DNA of 64,000 nt from CAZCTC01 sp964501335 (GTDB lineage Bacteria > Chloroflexota > Anaerolineae > B4-G1 > SLSP01), in the NCBI GenBank assembly GCA_964501335.1, contig CAZCTC010000031.1:1-64000 (forward strand), given 5' to 3'. The first letter of the stretch is position 1. Every line of letters begins with the position of its first letter. Made by a program: the position numbers and the translations under genes. The notes below the pieces were generated by a model. The model ran no database searches and was not told the DNA's origin. It worked only from the letters and a program-made list of their open reading frames with translations. Positions 41,632 to 49,694 of the stretch are shown here, piece after piece.

Positions 41632-43449
41632 ATGGATGGAAACACGGATACCATGCCCAGGCCTGAAATTCTGATCGTCGATGACAAACCAGAAAACCTC
41701 TATTCTCTGGAAAAATTGTTGCGCCGGTTGGATGTGGAAGTTGTGCAGGCCTCCTCGGGGATGGAAGCGTTGGGGCTGGTTTTAGACCACGAATTTTTCT
41801 GTGCCGTCATCGATGTGCAGATGCCTGAGATGGACGGCTATGAACTGGTCGAACTGTTGCGGGGTAATGAGAGTACCGCCCTGCTGCCGGTGATCTTCGT
41901 CAGTGCGATCTTCTCGGATGAATATCATCATCGTCGGGCCTATGATGCTGGGGCGGTGGATTTTATCAGCAAGCCCTTTGTCCCCGAGATTTTGCTCAGC
42001 AAGATCCGCGTTTTCCTTGAGTTGTATTCCCGGCAAAATCAGCTTCGGGAAGTTGTGACCCGGTTTGATCAGGCCAACCAGGCGCTTTCCCGGCATGCAT
42101 TGCAATTGCAGATTGGCGCGCAGGTCAGCGGGCAGATCACCTCAATTTTATCCCTCGATACTTTATTAGATGAAGTGGCCCGGCTTATTCAGACCCGTTT
42201 TGATTATTATTTTGTAGGGATCTGGTTGCTGGATGAGACCCGGGAGCATGTGGTGTTGATGGTAGGTCAGGGGAAAGATCTTTCCCGAGGATTGCCGTTA
42301 GGCTATCCGCTGGCGGTGGACTCACCTGTCGGGATTATTTCCTGGGTCTGTCGCCATACCCGGAGTTATCTGGCGAATGATGTCCGCCAGGATAAGCTTT
42401 TTATGCCGACGGATAATCTGCCCGATACGGCCGCCGAATTGACCCTGCCTTTGTTGTTCAGTGATCAGTTGCTGGGCGTGTTGGATATTCAAAGCGATGA
42501 GATTCAGATTTTTAACGATGAGGATCAGGCGGTTTTTTTGAATCTGGCCGGGCAGATTGCCGTGGCGATTCGTAATGCTCAACTTTATGCCGAAGTGACC
42601 CAATTCAGCCATTCCCTGGAAGCTAAGGTGCGGGAACGTACCGCCGAGCTGGAAACGGCCTATGAGCGGTTGGAGATGCTGGATCGAAATAAATCGAACT
42701 TTATTGCTGTGGTTTCTCATGAATTGCGTACGCCCTTGACGCTGGTGAAGGGGTTCAGCCATATGATGCTTAAGGGTAGCTGTGTGCAAAATGATCCGGT
42801 TACCCGGCAGCAGGTGGAAGGGATTGTCTCCGGCGCCGAGCGGATGCATGAGATCGTCAACAGTATGCTGGATATGGTGAAGATCGACAGCAGCACACTG
42901 GAGCTGTCGCTGTCGATGGTGGCGATCGAGCCTCTTTTCAAGGCCTTGATAAAGAATTTGGGGGTGGTTTTGGTGGAGCGCAATCAGACCTTGGAGATGG
43001 CAGATTTGACGCCGTTGGCTGAGATTCAGGCTGATCGGGAAGCTTTGCGCAAGGTCTTCGATCATTTGTTGCATAATGCGATTAAATATACTCCTGATGG
43101 GGGACGAATTACTGTTTCCGGCCGCCGGTTGAGTATGAAAGAGTCTGGCCCGGTTTCCAGTGAGTTTGTGGAAGTTATCATCGCCGATACGGGCATCGGT
43201 GTTGCCCGTGAGGTGCAGGAACTGATTTTTACAAAGTTTTATCGGGTGGGGGATGTAGCCTTGCATTCTTCGGGAAAGACCAAATTTATGGGAGGCGGGC
43301 CGGGGTTAGGCTTGGCCATTGCCCGGGGGATTGTTCAGGCGCATGGGGGCCGCATCTGGGTGGAAAGTTCCGGATATGATGAGACGACTTTCCCCGGCAG
43401 CCAGTTTCACGTTCTCTTGCCCGTGACTGCTTCGGGAAATCGTTTGTAA
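41632..43449 (+). CDS. Hybrid REC-GAF-histidine kinase (605 aa)
   Basis: An N-terminal receiver domain (ILIVDDKPENLYSLE; phospho-acceptor Asp near 60 in CAVIDVQMPEMDGYE; Lys in DFISKPFVP) leads to a GAF domain (about 150-325), a coiled coil, a HisKA helix with His near 362 (VVSHELRTPLTLVKGF) and a HATPase domain (LHNAIKYTPDG, DTGIGV, GPGLGLAIARGIVQAHGG). No membrane segment is present. With the receiver first, this is a cytoplasmic kinase that can be controlled by an upstream kinase. ATG 41632 and ATG 41653 both fit the promoter at 41603; neither has a good ribosome binding site. The protein encoded at 63150 begins with the same REC-GAF order. Confidence 0.92.
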   Translation: MDGNTDTMPRPEILIVDDKPENLYSLEKLLRRLDVEVVQASSGMEALGLVLDHEFFCAVIDVQMPEMDGYELVELLRGNESTALLPVIFVSAIFSDEYHHRRAYDAGAVDFISKPFVPEILLSKIRVFLELYSRQNQLREVVTRFDQANQALSRHALQLQIGAQVSGQITSILSLDTLLDEVARLIQTRFDYYFVGIWLLDETREHVVLMVGQGKDLSRGLPLGYPLAVDSPVGIISWVCRHTRSYLANDVRQDKLFMPTDNLPDTAAELTLPLLFSDQLLGVLDIQSDEIQIFNDEDQAVFLNLAGQIAVAIRNAQLYAEVTQFSHSLEAKVRERTAELETAYERLEMLDRNKSNFIAVVSHELRTPLTLVKGFSHMMLKGSCVQNDPVTRQQVEGIVSGAERMHEIVNSMLDMVKIDSSTLELSLSMVAIEPLFKALIKNLGVVLVERNQTLEMADLTPLAEIQADREALRKVFDHLLHNAIKYTPDGGRITVSGRRLSMKESGPVSSEFVEVIIADTGIGVAREVQELIFTKFYRVGDVALHSSGKTKFMGGGPGLGLAIARGIVQAHGGRIWVESSGYDETTFPGSQFHVLLPVTASGNRL

Positions 43450-43546
43450 GAATTATATCCTTTTTGTAATTGACCCTGGAGGGGGTTTGGTTTTACCTTG
43501 AGGGAGAACGTTAATCCACAAGGCTATCGGGTCAATTTAGCTTTTA

Positions 43547-43580
43547 TCGTCGCCTGCCGGGTCAGCCCGGCAGGCGACGA
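43547..43580. repeat. Perfect 15+4+15 hairpin
   Basis: TCGTCGCCTGCCGGG pairs with CCCGGCAGGCGACGA around TCAG. It lies between the kinase gene and the next start codon; no T-tract follows on the plus strand. Its geometry matches the dispersed hairpins, but the usual flank is absent. Confidence 0.8.
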
Positions 43581-43633
43581 TCCTTGTTAACGGATTGGAT
43601 GAATATTTACTTTAGGAAAGGGTGGGGGGTGCC

Positions 43634-44203
43634 ATGGGATTGGAAAGTTACGTGATCCATCTTTTGCCGGATGGCGTGGAACCGGTGCCTCTGGATGCAG
43701 GGGATGGGGTGATTGCAACGGGCTTTCGCGGCAAGAGTGGAATCGGAACGCAGGATCTCATAGATCGGGTAGAAGTTACCCTGATGAGCAATCTCATCCC
43801 GGTGCGGCGGTTACGTCCTGAACATCGTTTGATCGCCGACGGTGTGATTGAAATGATGTTGGGCGATGACGGCGGCTATTTTCGACGGGCTACCCTGGTG
43901 GGCTGTTTTTCCTGGTATGACGAAGGGTTGCCGCTTTGTTATCGGATTGCCTGTGCGGTGAACAACTCTATCGGCGTTCGAGTTTACCATCAGGCGGCGG
44001 GGTTCTTTTCCCTGGCGGGAGAGGATGAATTTTGCCGGGTTGTCCGTGAACTCTATCGACGGAAATACTACGACTTTATACGGACCTTTGGAAATGTAAA
44101 GGCGAAAACCCTTCCGGATCAAAGTTTCTATGATTTTTATCGTCGTTCCAATGGCGGCGGGTGGGGGATTGTAGAGACGATTAAGGGGTGGTTTAAGCGT
44201 TAA
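43634..44203 (+). CDS. Uncharacterised protein (189 aa)
   Basis: I do not recognise the family. The protein is soluble and mixed alpha/beta, with no signal peptide or metal motif. Notable stretches are HLLPDGVEPVPLDAGDGVIA at the start, a GCFSWYDEGLPLCYRIACAV core and a basic, aromatic C-terminal third (ELYRRKYYDFIRTFGNVKAK). ATG 43634 follows a G-rich stretch; GTG 43622 in the same frame is an alternative with AGGAAAG upstream. It lies 184 bases after the histidine kinase gene in the same direction and could be transcribed with it. Confidence 0.7.
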   Translation: MGLESYVIHLLPDGVEPVPLDAGDGVIATGFRGKSGIGTQDLIDRVEVTLMSNLIPVRRLRPEHRLIADGVIEMMLGDDGGYFRRATLVGCFSWYDEGLPLCYRIACAVNNSIGVRVYHQAAGFFSLAGEDEFCRVVRELYRRKYYDFIRTFGNVKAKTLPDQSFYDFYRRSNGGGWGIVETIKGWFKR

Positions 44204-44229
44204 AGGTTCGGGAATTTCCTGCTGGTTTC

Positions 44230-44265
44230 ATGTTATCGCGCGCCCTGTATGGCGCGCGATAACAT
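44230..44265. repeat. Hairpin element between convergent genes
   Basis: ATGTTATCGCGCGCC pairs perfectly with GGCGCGCGATAACAT around a 6-nt loop (total 36 bases). AAATAGGGGTTTTTCTTTC follows, and the CCGCACAGGTCGAGAT flank seen near other copies is present at 44311. It could terminate the gene upstream. Confidence 0.8.
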
Positions 44266-44336
44266 AAATAGGGGTTTTTCTTTCTCTTGTTTTCCGGGCT
44301 TACCGCACAGGTCGAGATTTTTTTGTGTTTTCCGGG

Positions 44337-45023
44337 CTAATTGCCGGGGCGGCGGATTCCCAGATGTTGCGGACAGACTTTCCGGCAGGTGAAGCATTTG
44401 ATCCGCCATTCACCGCCGTCTTTTTCTCCAAAAGCATGATTCCAGCAGCGCAGTTGATCCATGGAGACGCCGTCCAGGGCCTGGATCGGGCAGGATTTCA
44501 GGCAGAGGGAACAGCCCGGCGGGCAGACTTCATAGCTTGCCAGCGGGTCCGGTTCCAGGACGGCTGAAGTTACTACGGCCCCCAGCCAGATCATATTGCC
44601 GTAGCGGTCATTGACCAGCAAGGTGTTTTTGCCGATTTTCCCCAGACCGGCCAGTGCGGCCGCATGTTTGAGCGAGATAATTCCCCGATGTTTTTGAGTT
44701 TCGGCATCCCATTCCGTCGGTCCGATGGCGCCGGTCGGCAGGGCCTGGGCGCCTTGTTCTTCAATCCAGCCGGCGAGTTGGACCGTCATGTGATCCATGG
44801 TGCGGGTCAGGTCGTTGCGGACGGTGGTGTAAGGAATGGTCGAGCCGGCGTTCAGGGTGCTGGTGAGGAACCGGCCGGCTACGACGATCACGGATTGGCA
44901 GTCGGAAAGGGTATCTCGGGGATGAAAGCCTTGGGGGGCTTCCTGGAAGCGATCGACGGGGGCGATGCCGCAGAGTATGGCGCCCAGGTTGAGGGCGGTT
45001 TTTTTGACGCTGATGGAGTTCAT
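44337..45023 (-). CDS. QueG-like Fe-S oxidoreductase (228 aa)
   Basis: The middle part (AALAGLGKIGKNTLLVNDRY, LGAVVTSAVLEPD) matches the epoxyqueuosine reductase/corrinoid Fe-S family. The C-terminal part has a two-cluster ferredoxin arrangement, CPPGCSLCLKSCPIQAL and CFTCRKVCPQH. At 228 aa it is shorter than QueG (about 350-380), lacking much of the N-terminal domain and the HEAT repeats. It is thus a QueG-like reductase of unknown substrate rather than a certain tRNA-modifying enzyme. ATG 45023 has GGAGGA seven bases upstream. The promoter at 45053-45080 carries a palindrome resembling a LexA box. The protein is cytoplasmic. Confidence 0.82.
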   Translation of the reverse strand: MNSISVKKTALNLGAILCGIAPVDRFQEAPQGFHPRDTLSDCQSVIVVAGRFLTSTLNAGSTIPYTTVRNDLTRTMDHMTVQLAGWIEEQGAQALPTGAIGPTEWDAETQKHRGIISLKHAAALAGLGKIGKNTLLVNDRYGNMIWLGAVVTSAVLEPDPLASYEVCPPGCSLCLKSCPIQALDGVSMDQLRCWNHAFGEKDGGEWRIKCFTCRKVCPQHLGIRRPGN

Positions 45024-45052
45024 GGTTTGTTCCTCCAGGTAGATTTGCGTCA

Positions 45053-45080
45053 ATTTTAGAACTAACGTTCTTCCTGTCAA
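45053..45080 (-). promoter_or_regulatory. Promoter with LexA-like box for the QueG-like gene
   Basis: On the minus strand, TTGACA (45080-45075) and TAAAAT (45058-45053) are 16 bases apart. The spacer holds AGAACGTTAGTTCT (45071-45058), a palindrome with GAAC-N4-GTTC, the core of the Bacillus/actinobacterial LexA operator. A repressor there would sit between the -35 and -10. Confidence 0.6.
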
Positions 45081-45331
45081 GTGATATAACTTGTTTAGGG
45101 GTGCTGCTTTTTGCATAGCTTTCTGTTTTGAAAATAGCCTGACTCAGGGTGCGACGCACTTTCTATCCATAAAACCGTCGATTCAAACGGCTCAACCTGA
45201 AGGCAAGATTTCTGTTCTTGCAAGATCATAGTGCGTTGCACCTCTTTGAGAAATCTCCCTCACCCGCATAAGATCCTTTCCCCATAAGAACCGCCGCGCA
45301 GGATGCTACGCGAGGGAGAGAGTTTTTTGTT

Positions 45332-45369
45332 TATGTTTTCGGCGGCTTCAGAAAGCCGCCGAAAACATA
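45332..45369 (-). repeat. Hairpin element, 17+4+17
   Basis: TATGTTTTCGGCGGCTT pairs perfectly with its complement around CAGA. The GAGGGAGAGAGTTTTTTGTT flank precedes it. The same 38 bases occur in reverse orientation at 61241-61278. Confidence 0.85.
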
Positions 45370-45494
45370 GGCTTTTTTTGTCCTCGCCCCATTAGCAGGC
45401 GCTTTCTTAAGCCCTGAAGGGGCGTACTAAGGTAGCCTGGGGCGAAGCCCCAGGCTACCGCGCAGGATGGGGAGAGAGCTGTTTTTATTCCTAT

Positions 45495-45522
45495 TTTCGG
45501 CGGCTTCAGAAAGCCGCCGAAA
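45495..45522 (-). repeat. Hairpin element with decayed outer stem
   Basis: The inner 12 pairs (TTTCGGCGGCTT) around CAGA are intact; the outer bases no longer pair. The CGCGCAGGATGGGGAGAGAG flank precedes it. Confidence 0.75.
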
Positions 45523-45565
45523 TCATGAATTTTTTATGTGTCTTTTGGGCCAATCATACAGGCGG

Positions 45566-48500
45566 CTATTCTTTAGCCATGATCGGCAGGTAGAGGTTCC
45601 ATTGAGGGGTGAGCGGGAGCGTCAGGTTGATTGGGGCATCCGTGACGGTCAGGTGCGGGCTGAAATAGATGCCCTGTCCGGCTTTTTGGGCCACCAGCCG
45701 GTAAATTCCCGGCGGCGGGGCAAAGCTGTACCGGCCGTCGCTGCGGGTGATCTGTGGGTTGGGTTGTTGGAAATCCTCGCCTTCCCAGGGAAGCCATTGA
45801 TTGCGATAGCTGTCTGAGTAGTACAGGGTGACGAGCACATCCGACAGGGGGACGGTGAGCGGTTGTCCGGCGGAGTAGACAAGCCCCGGATTGATCGTCA
45901 CTGTGCTGCCGGTGCTGGTGATGGTCCTGTCGTCGGCCGTAACGGTGATGAGAAACGGGCCGGATTGGAGCGGGGGATAGAAATTGGCGAAAAATGTTTT
46001 ATCAGGCAGCGGGGCAAGAGTCCGGGTTTGTTGCCCCAGCGTAACTGTGACGGCGGCGGTGGTGGTGAACGAAACCGGTACGGTCAGATGGAACGGTCGG
46101 GTTGGATCGAGCCAGACTCGCCAGCCGGCGCCGGGATCGGCGCAGCCCCGGCTGTCGCGGGGAGAGGTGAGCAACCAGCCGTCGGCTGTCCATGCTCCGC
46201 CCCGGACATTGAGCGGATCGTAGGGATATTCCGGTCGGACGGTCAGGGTGAGCGGTGGGGAGGCCGGGCTGATCCCGCCGGCATTCCGGGCCGTAGCGGT
46301 GAAGGGGATGGTTGTCGGGGGAAGGGGTAGGGTGAAGGTGAAGCGGCCGGTGGGATCGGTGACGGTGGTGGCGGAGAAGACGTCTCCGTGCAGGATGACG
46401 GCGCTGCCGGGATAGGCTCTCCCGGTGAGGGTGGGTGTGATCTGGTTGGTCAGGCCGCAGGGGGTGATAAAGCGCGGCGGGGAAGGCGGATCGGGGTGGC
46501 GATAGGTGAGGGTGATGCGGTCCAGTGTGGGGGTGGCCGATGGGGTGCCGCTGAAGGTAATTCGATACTGGAAATATTGACTGTCGGGATTGGCAATTAA
46601 GATAGGGTTCTGAAACCAGGGAGAGGCGGCTCCCCCGGAGATGACGGTGCGCGTTTCCAGAGTCAGAATGGTGCCGGGGGGCGTTTCCTCTGCCCGGGTC
46701 AGGCGTTTCCAATCGACGACGGTGCTGGCATCGAAGACCGGGGAGGTGTACTGCCCCCAGGGGAGATAGGCCGGCGCCGGCAGTTCGCGGGCCGCCCATG
46801 CCGTCGGCGTGAGGGGATTTTCCTGCCAGGCGATTTCGACCTGGGGCCTGGGGTTCGGGATGATGAAGGGGATACCGGGGTCGAGTGTGTTGAGATCGTC
46901 GTTGACCCGGGCGGGAGGGCTCCAGATATGGTTGGTCATGTCGCAACGGCTGAAATAGAGATCGCGTTGTCCGTTGCCGTTATCCAGCCAGGAGGCGAGT
47001 CCATTTCCCAGGTTGTCCAGGAAGAAGGCGGGAGAGAATTTGGGCGCAGTGGCGGCATCGGGGGTGATTTTCATGGCTGCACTCCAGGGGCCGGCCGGCG
47101 GGCGGCAGGCATGATAGACGGCATAGGCGCCGGCGTTAAGTTCAATCCAGGCGGCGCAGAATTGTTCGTTGTCGGCGGCGATGGTGGGGCTGTACGCTTG
47201 ACCGGTCGGGAAGGCGGCCAGTTGTACCGGAGTTTCCCAGAGGGTCGTGGATACCGGGCGACAGCTGGCCTGTACGGTGCCCTGGTTTTCCCAGGTCAAA
47301 CAGGCTGTGCCGGCGGGATCTAAGGCGATGCCGGGACGGATAAAGGGGGTGTTGCCGGTGATGACGGTCGTCTCTGAAGTCCAGCTCCCGTCGTTCAGGC
47401 GGCAACTGGTTTGCAGGTGATAGATCCCTCCCTGCTGATGGTTCCAGGCGGCGCAGGCGATTCCTCCGGCATTGGCGGCCAGCGTGGGGGCAAACTGGAG
47501 GCCTCCGCTTTCTGTCGGGATAAATCTCTGGGGTGGGGTGCAGGAGCTTCCTGAAGGGCAGTAGGAGAAGCGGAGATGGGGGAGGATACATTGTGTGGTA
47601 TGGAACGGCATGACCCTTTCTTCCCAGATGGTGTAGAGGTTGTCGGCGCTGTCGAGTGCTGCCTGCGGATGGTTGTAGCAGGTGATCGGGTTGGCTGGAG
47701 CCAGGATCTGAGGTGTGGCCCAGCTGTCGTCAGTCTGACGCCGGGCGGCGGCGATGACTTCTTCGTGGGGGACGCTATCGACCCAGATGGCGGCAGCCTC
47801 TCCGCTCAGGTTGGCGGTGGCGTAGAAATCCCGTTGCCGGATATAGCCCCCTCCGGAGAGCGTATCCAGGATGCCGGTGTCGATCCAATCGGCGGCCGGG
47901 GGATGGGCGGCGCTCTTCAGGGTGCGTTGTTTTCCGTGGGTGCGAATCCAGGCGATCTGGACGTGACCGGCATGGTTGTTTCCCTGGGCCGGAAAGTTTT
48001 GCAGGATGTAATCCTCGGGGGAGCCGGGGGATGGCGCCTGGACATTCCAATTTCCGCCGGCAGGCCGCTGAGCGGCGTAAATTTCGTGGTATCCGCCTAT
48101 GACATAGGGGCGAAGTTCGACGATCATCCAGACGGCATAGAGGGTGCCGGCGGCGTCAACGCCCAGCTCGGGGCGGTTTTGATAGGCGGGAAAGGTGGTT
48201 CCGGCGGTCAACGACGGCCCCTCCTGCCAGTTTCCCCCGGCCAGGCGGTAGCTGAACTGGAGCCGGCGCGCTTCGTTGCCGGTCCATAGCAGGTAAAGGT
48301 TGCCCAACGGATCGACGGCGACGGCAGGCGGTTCGGAGGATTGAAATCCTATCGGGCTGACCCACTGGTTGACGGCCCAGGGGCTGTTGCGAGGATGGTC
48401 GGCGGCGTAGAGGCCGGCATTGCCGTCGTGTTGATCGAGCCAGGCGATGTGGGCCGTGCCGTTGTCTTCCAGGGCGAGGTCGGGGGGGGATTTGGCATCG

Positions 48501-49243
48501 GGATTCCGGCCGTCGTTGATACGGATGGAATCACCCCACTCCCCGTCGGCCGGTTTGCAGGCGAGGTAGATGCCGGTGCTGTTGCGGCGGAAGTCCTGCC
48601 AGGCGGCGCAGGCTTCTCCCTGGCTGTTGACGGCGACGGCCGGGGCAAGCTGCGGGGCCTTGCCGTTTTTGTCGATGCGGCGGGCGGTCTCCCAATTCCC
48701 GCCGGCCGTGCGGCAGGTGGCGTAGATTGCCGGGGCGCCTTCGCGGTAATCTTCCCAAACGACGCAGGCGACGCCGGTTTCGTTCATGGCCAGATCGGGG
48801 GCTTTTTGTTCGGCCGGGCTGCCGGGGGCTATGGGTTGAGGCGGTTCCCAGCTGCCTCCGTTGGGACGGCAGGCTGAGTAGACGGCATGGAGGCCGGTCG
48901 GGTTATCCTGCCAGACAGCGCAGGCGCGTCCGCTGCCGTCTACAGCGACGGCGGGAGGAGCGGCGATGGCGATCGGTTCTTGATGGGGATAGAGCGGTTC
49001 CGGGGAAGAGAATTTGCTTCGGGCGAGTTGTAGCGTTCCGGAAAGGCTTTCCAGGTCCAGGTTGATTGGAGTCCCTTGAAGCCAGTCGGCGCGGCTGTCC
49101 TGGCTCCAGGTGAAGGTTGGAGAGACTGTTGTGGGGGGGAGAACTGGAAGCGGGGGCGGGTTGACGGTCATAGCCTGGAGGCTGGTCAGAAAGAGGGTCG
49201 AGAGGATGAGGCTGCCTCCCAGTGAAAAGAGTCTTTTTTTCAT
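45566..49243 (-). CDS. Secreted beta-propeller-like protein with Ig-like and carboxypeptidase-regulatory-like domains (1225 aa)
   Basis: After a signal peptide (MKKRLFSLGGSLILSTLFLT) the protein has about a dozen ~55-residue repeats of the form PAVAVDGSGRACAVWQD ... W, resembling BNR/sialidase-type propeller blades. Conserved Cys in many blades (SACRPNGGSWEPP, ATCRTAGGNWETA) may form disulphides. Then follow a beta-sandwich around residue 850, an Ig-like domain (ITPTLTGRAYPGSAVILHGD), another beta domain and a terminal carboxypeptidase-regulatory-like domain (ITRSDGRYSFAPPPGIYRLV). It ends NLYLPIMAKE. ATG 49243 has AGGAG six bases upstream; a GTG one codon earlier is less well spaced. No enzyme motif is seen, so it probably acts as a cell-surface or matrix adhesion protein. 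Confidence 0.85.
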   Translation of the reverse strand: MKKRLFSLGGSLILSTLFLTSLQAMTVNPPPLPVLPPTTVSPTFTWSQDSRADWLQGTPINLDLESLSGTLQLARSKFSSPEPLYPHQEPIAIAAPPAVAVDGSGRACAVWQDNPTGLHAVYSACRPNGGSWEPPQPIAPGSPAEQKAPDLAMNETGVACVVWEDYREGAPAIYATCRTAGGNWETARRIDKNGKAPQLAPAVAVNSQGEACAAWQDFRRNSTGIYLACKPADGEWGDSIRINDGRNPDAKSPPDLALEDNGTAHIAWLDQHDGNAGLYAADHPRNSPWAVNQWVSPIGFQSSEPPAVAVDPLGNLYLLWTGNEARRLQFSYRLAGGNWQEGPSLTAGTTFPAYQNRPELGVDAAGTLYAVWMIVELRPYVIGGYHEIYAAQRPAGGNWNVQAPSPGSPEDYILQNFPAQGNNHAGHVQIAWIRTHGKQRTLKSAAHPPAADWIDTGILDTLSGGGYIRQRDFYATANLSGEAAAIWVDSVPHEEVIAAARRQTDDSWATPQILAPANPITCYNHPQAALDSADNLYTIWEERVMPFHTTQCILPHLRFSYCPSGSSCTPPQRFIPTESGGLQFAPTLAANAGGIACAAWNHQQGGIYHLQTSCRLNDGSWTSETTVITGNTPFIRPGIALDPAGTACLTWENQGTVQASCRPVSTTLWETPVQLAAFPTGQAYSPTIAADNEQFCAAWIELNAGAYAVYHACRPPAGPWSAAMKITPDAATAPKFSPAFFLDNLGNGLASWLDNGNGQRDLYFSRCDMTNHIWSPPARVNDDLNTLDPGIPFIIPNPRPQVEIAWQENPLTPTAWAARELPAPAYLPWGQYTSPVFDASTVVDWKRLTRAEETPPGTILTLETRTVISGGAASPWFQNPILIANPDSQYFQYRITFSGTPSATPTLDRITLTYRHPDPPSPPRFITPCGLTNQITPTLTGRAYPGSAVILHGDVFSATTVTDPTGRFTFTLPLPPTTIPFTATARNAGGISPASPPLTLTVRPEYPYDPLNVRGGAWTADGWLLTSPRDSRGCADPGAGWRVWLDPTRPFHLTVPVSFTTTAAVTVTLGQQTRTLAPLPDKTFFANFYPPLQSGPFLITVTADDRTITSTGSTVTINPGLVYSAGQPLTVPLSDVLVTLYYSDSYRNQWLPWEGEDFQQPNPQITRSDGRYSFAPPPGIYRLVAQKAGQGIYFSPHLTVTDAPINLTLPLTPQWNLYLPIMAKE

Positions 49244-49467
49244 CACGAACTCCTGAATTTTTATTTAGGTCCCTGTGGGGGCATTTTTGTGGGGGGTGAT
49301 GGGGGACAGCATTGGTTTCTTTTGCTATAGCTAAAAATGGCCGGATTGAAGATCCTTTTTTTGTACAGTTTCAGGAAAATCGGGATTAAAAACAGGTTTT
49401 ATCCCCGCAACAGGTGCTTTCCAGGTAAAAAACGACGCGCTGGATAGGGGGGAGAGTTATTGTTATT

Positions 49468-49505
49468 CATTTTGTCGGCGGCTTCAGAAAGCCGCCGACA
49501 AAATG
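49468..49505 (-). repeat. Hairpin element, 17+4+17
   Basis: CATTTTGTCGGCGGCTT pairs perfectly with its complement around CAGA. The flank AAACGACGCGCTGGATAGGG ... GGAGAGTTATTG precedes it and CTAACCGCACAGGTCGG follows. It accounts for the middle of the 451-base gap between divergent genes; the rest shows no gene. Confidence 0.85.
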
Positions 49506-49648
49506 TCTTTTCTTTCCCTTGTCTTTTGGGCTAACCGCACAGGTCGGATTTTATCTCCTGTAGAGCCTGTTTGCTTCTAATTAAATCGACCAGGTGGCTT
49601 AAGCCATAAACCGTCCAGGCGGTGAACGTGGTTTGCAAATTGAGGTTC

Positions 49649-49654
49649 TATAAT
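49649..49654 (+). promoter_or_regulatory. -10 element upstream of the second large subtilisin
   Basis: TATAAT lies 40 bases before the start codon. No good -35 hexamer is seen at 16-18 bases. Confidence 0.4.
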
Positions 49655-49694
49655 TTACCCCGAGGTTCATAATCTTCAGGGAGGAAATTTCCCA

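Larger units (their letters stand above)
45024..45565. other. 542-base intergenic region upstream of the QueG-like gene
   Basis: It holds the promoter above, two hairpin-family copies (45332-45369 and 45495-45522) and a GGTAGCCTGGGGC-gaa-GCCCCAGGCTACC palindrome (45431-45459) of a type common in environmental bacteria. No gene is supported. Confidence 0.7.

Noticed and set aside
45149..45243. GTGCGACGCACT and AGTGCGTTGCACC as an operator pair
   Set aside because: The arms are imperfect and 70 bases apart, with no promoter between them; probably repeat debris.
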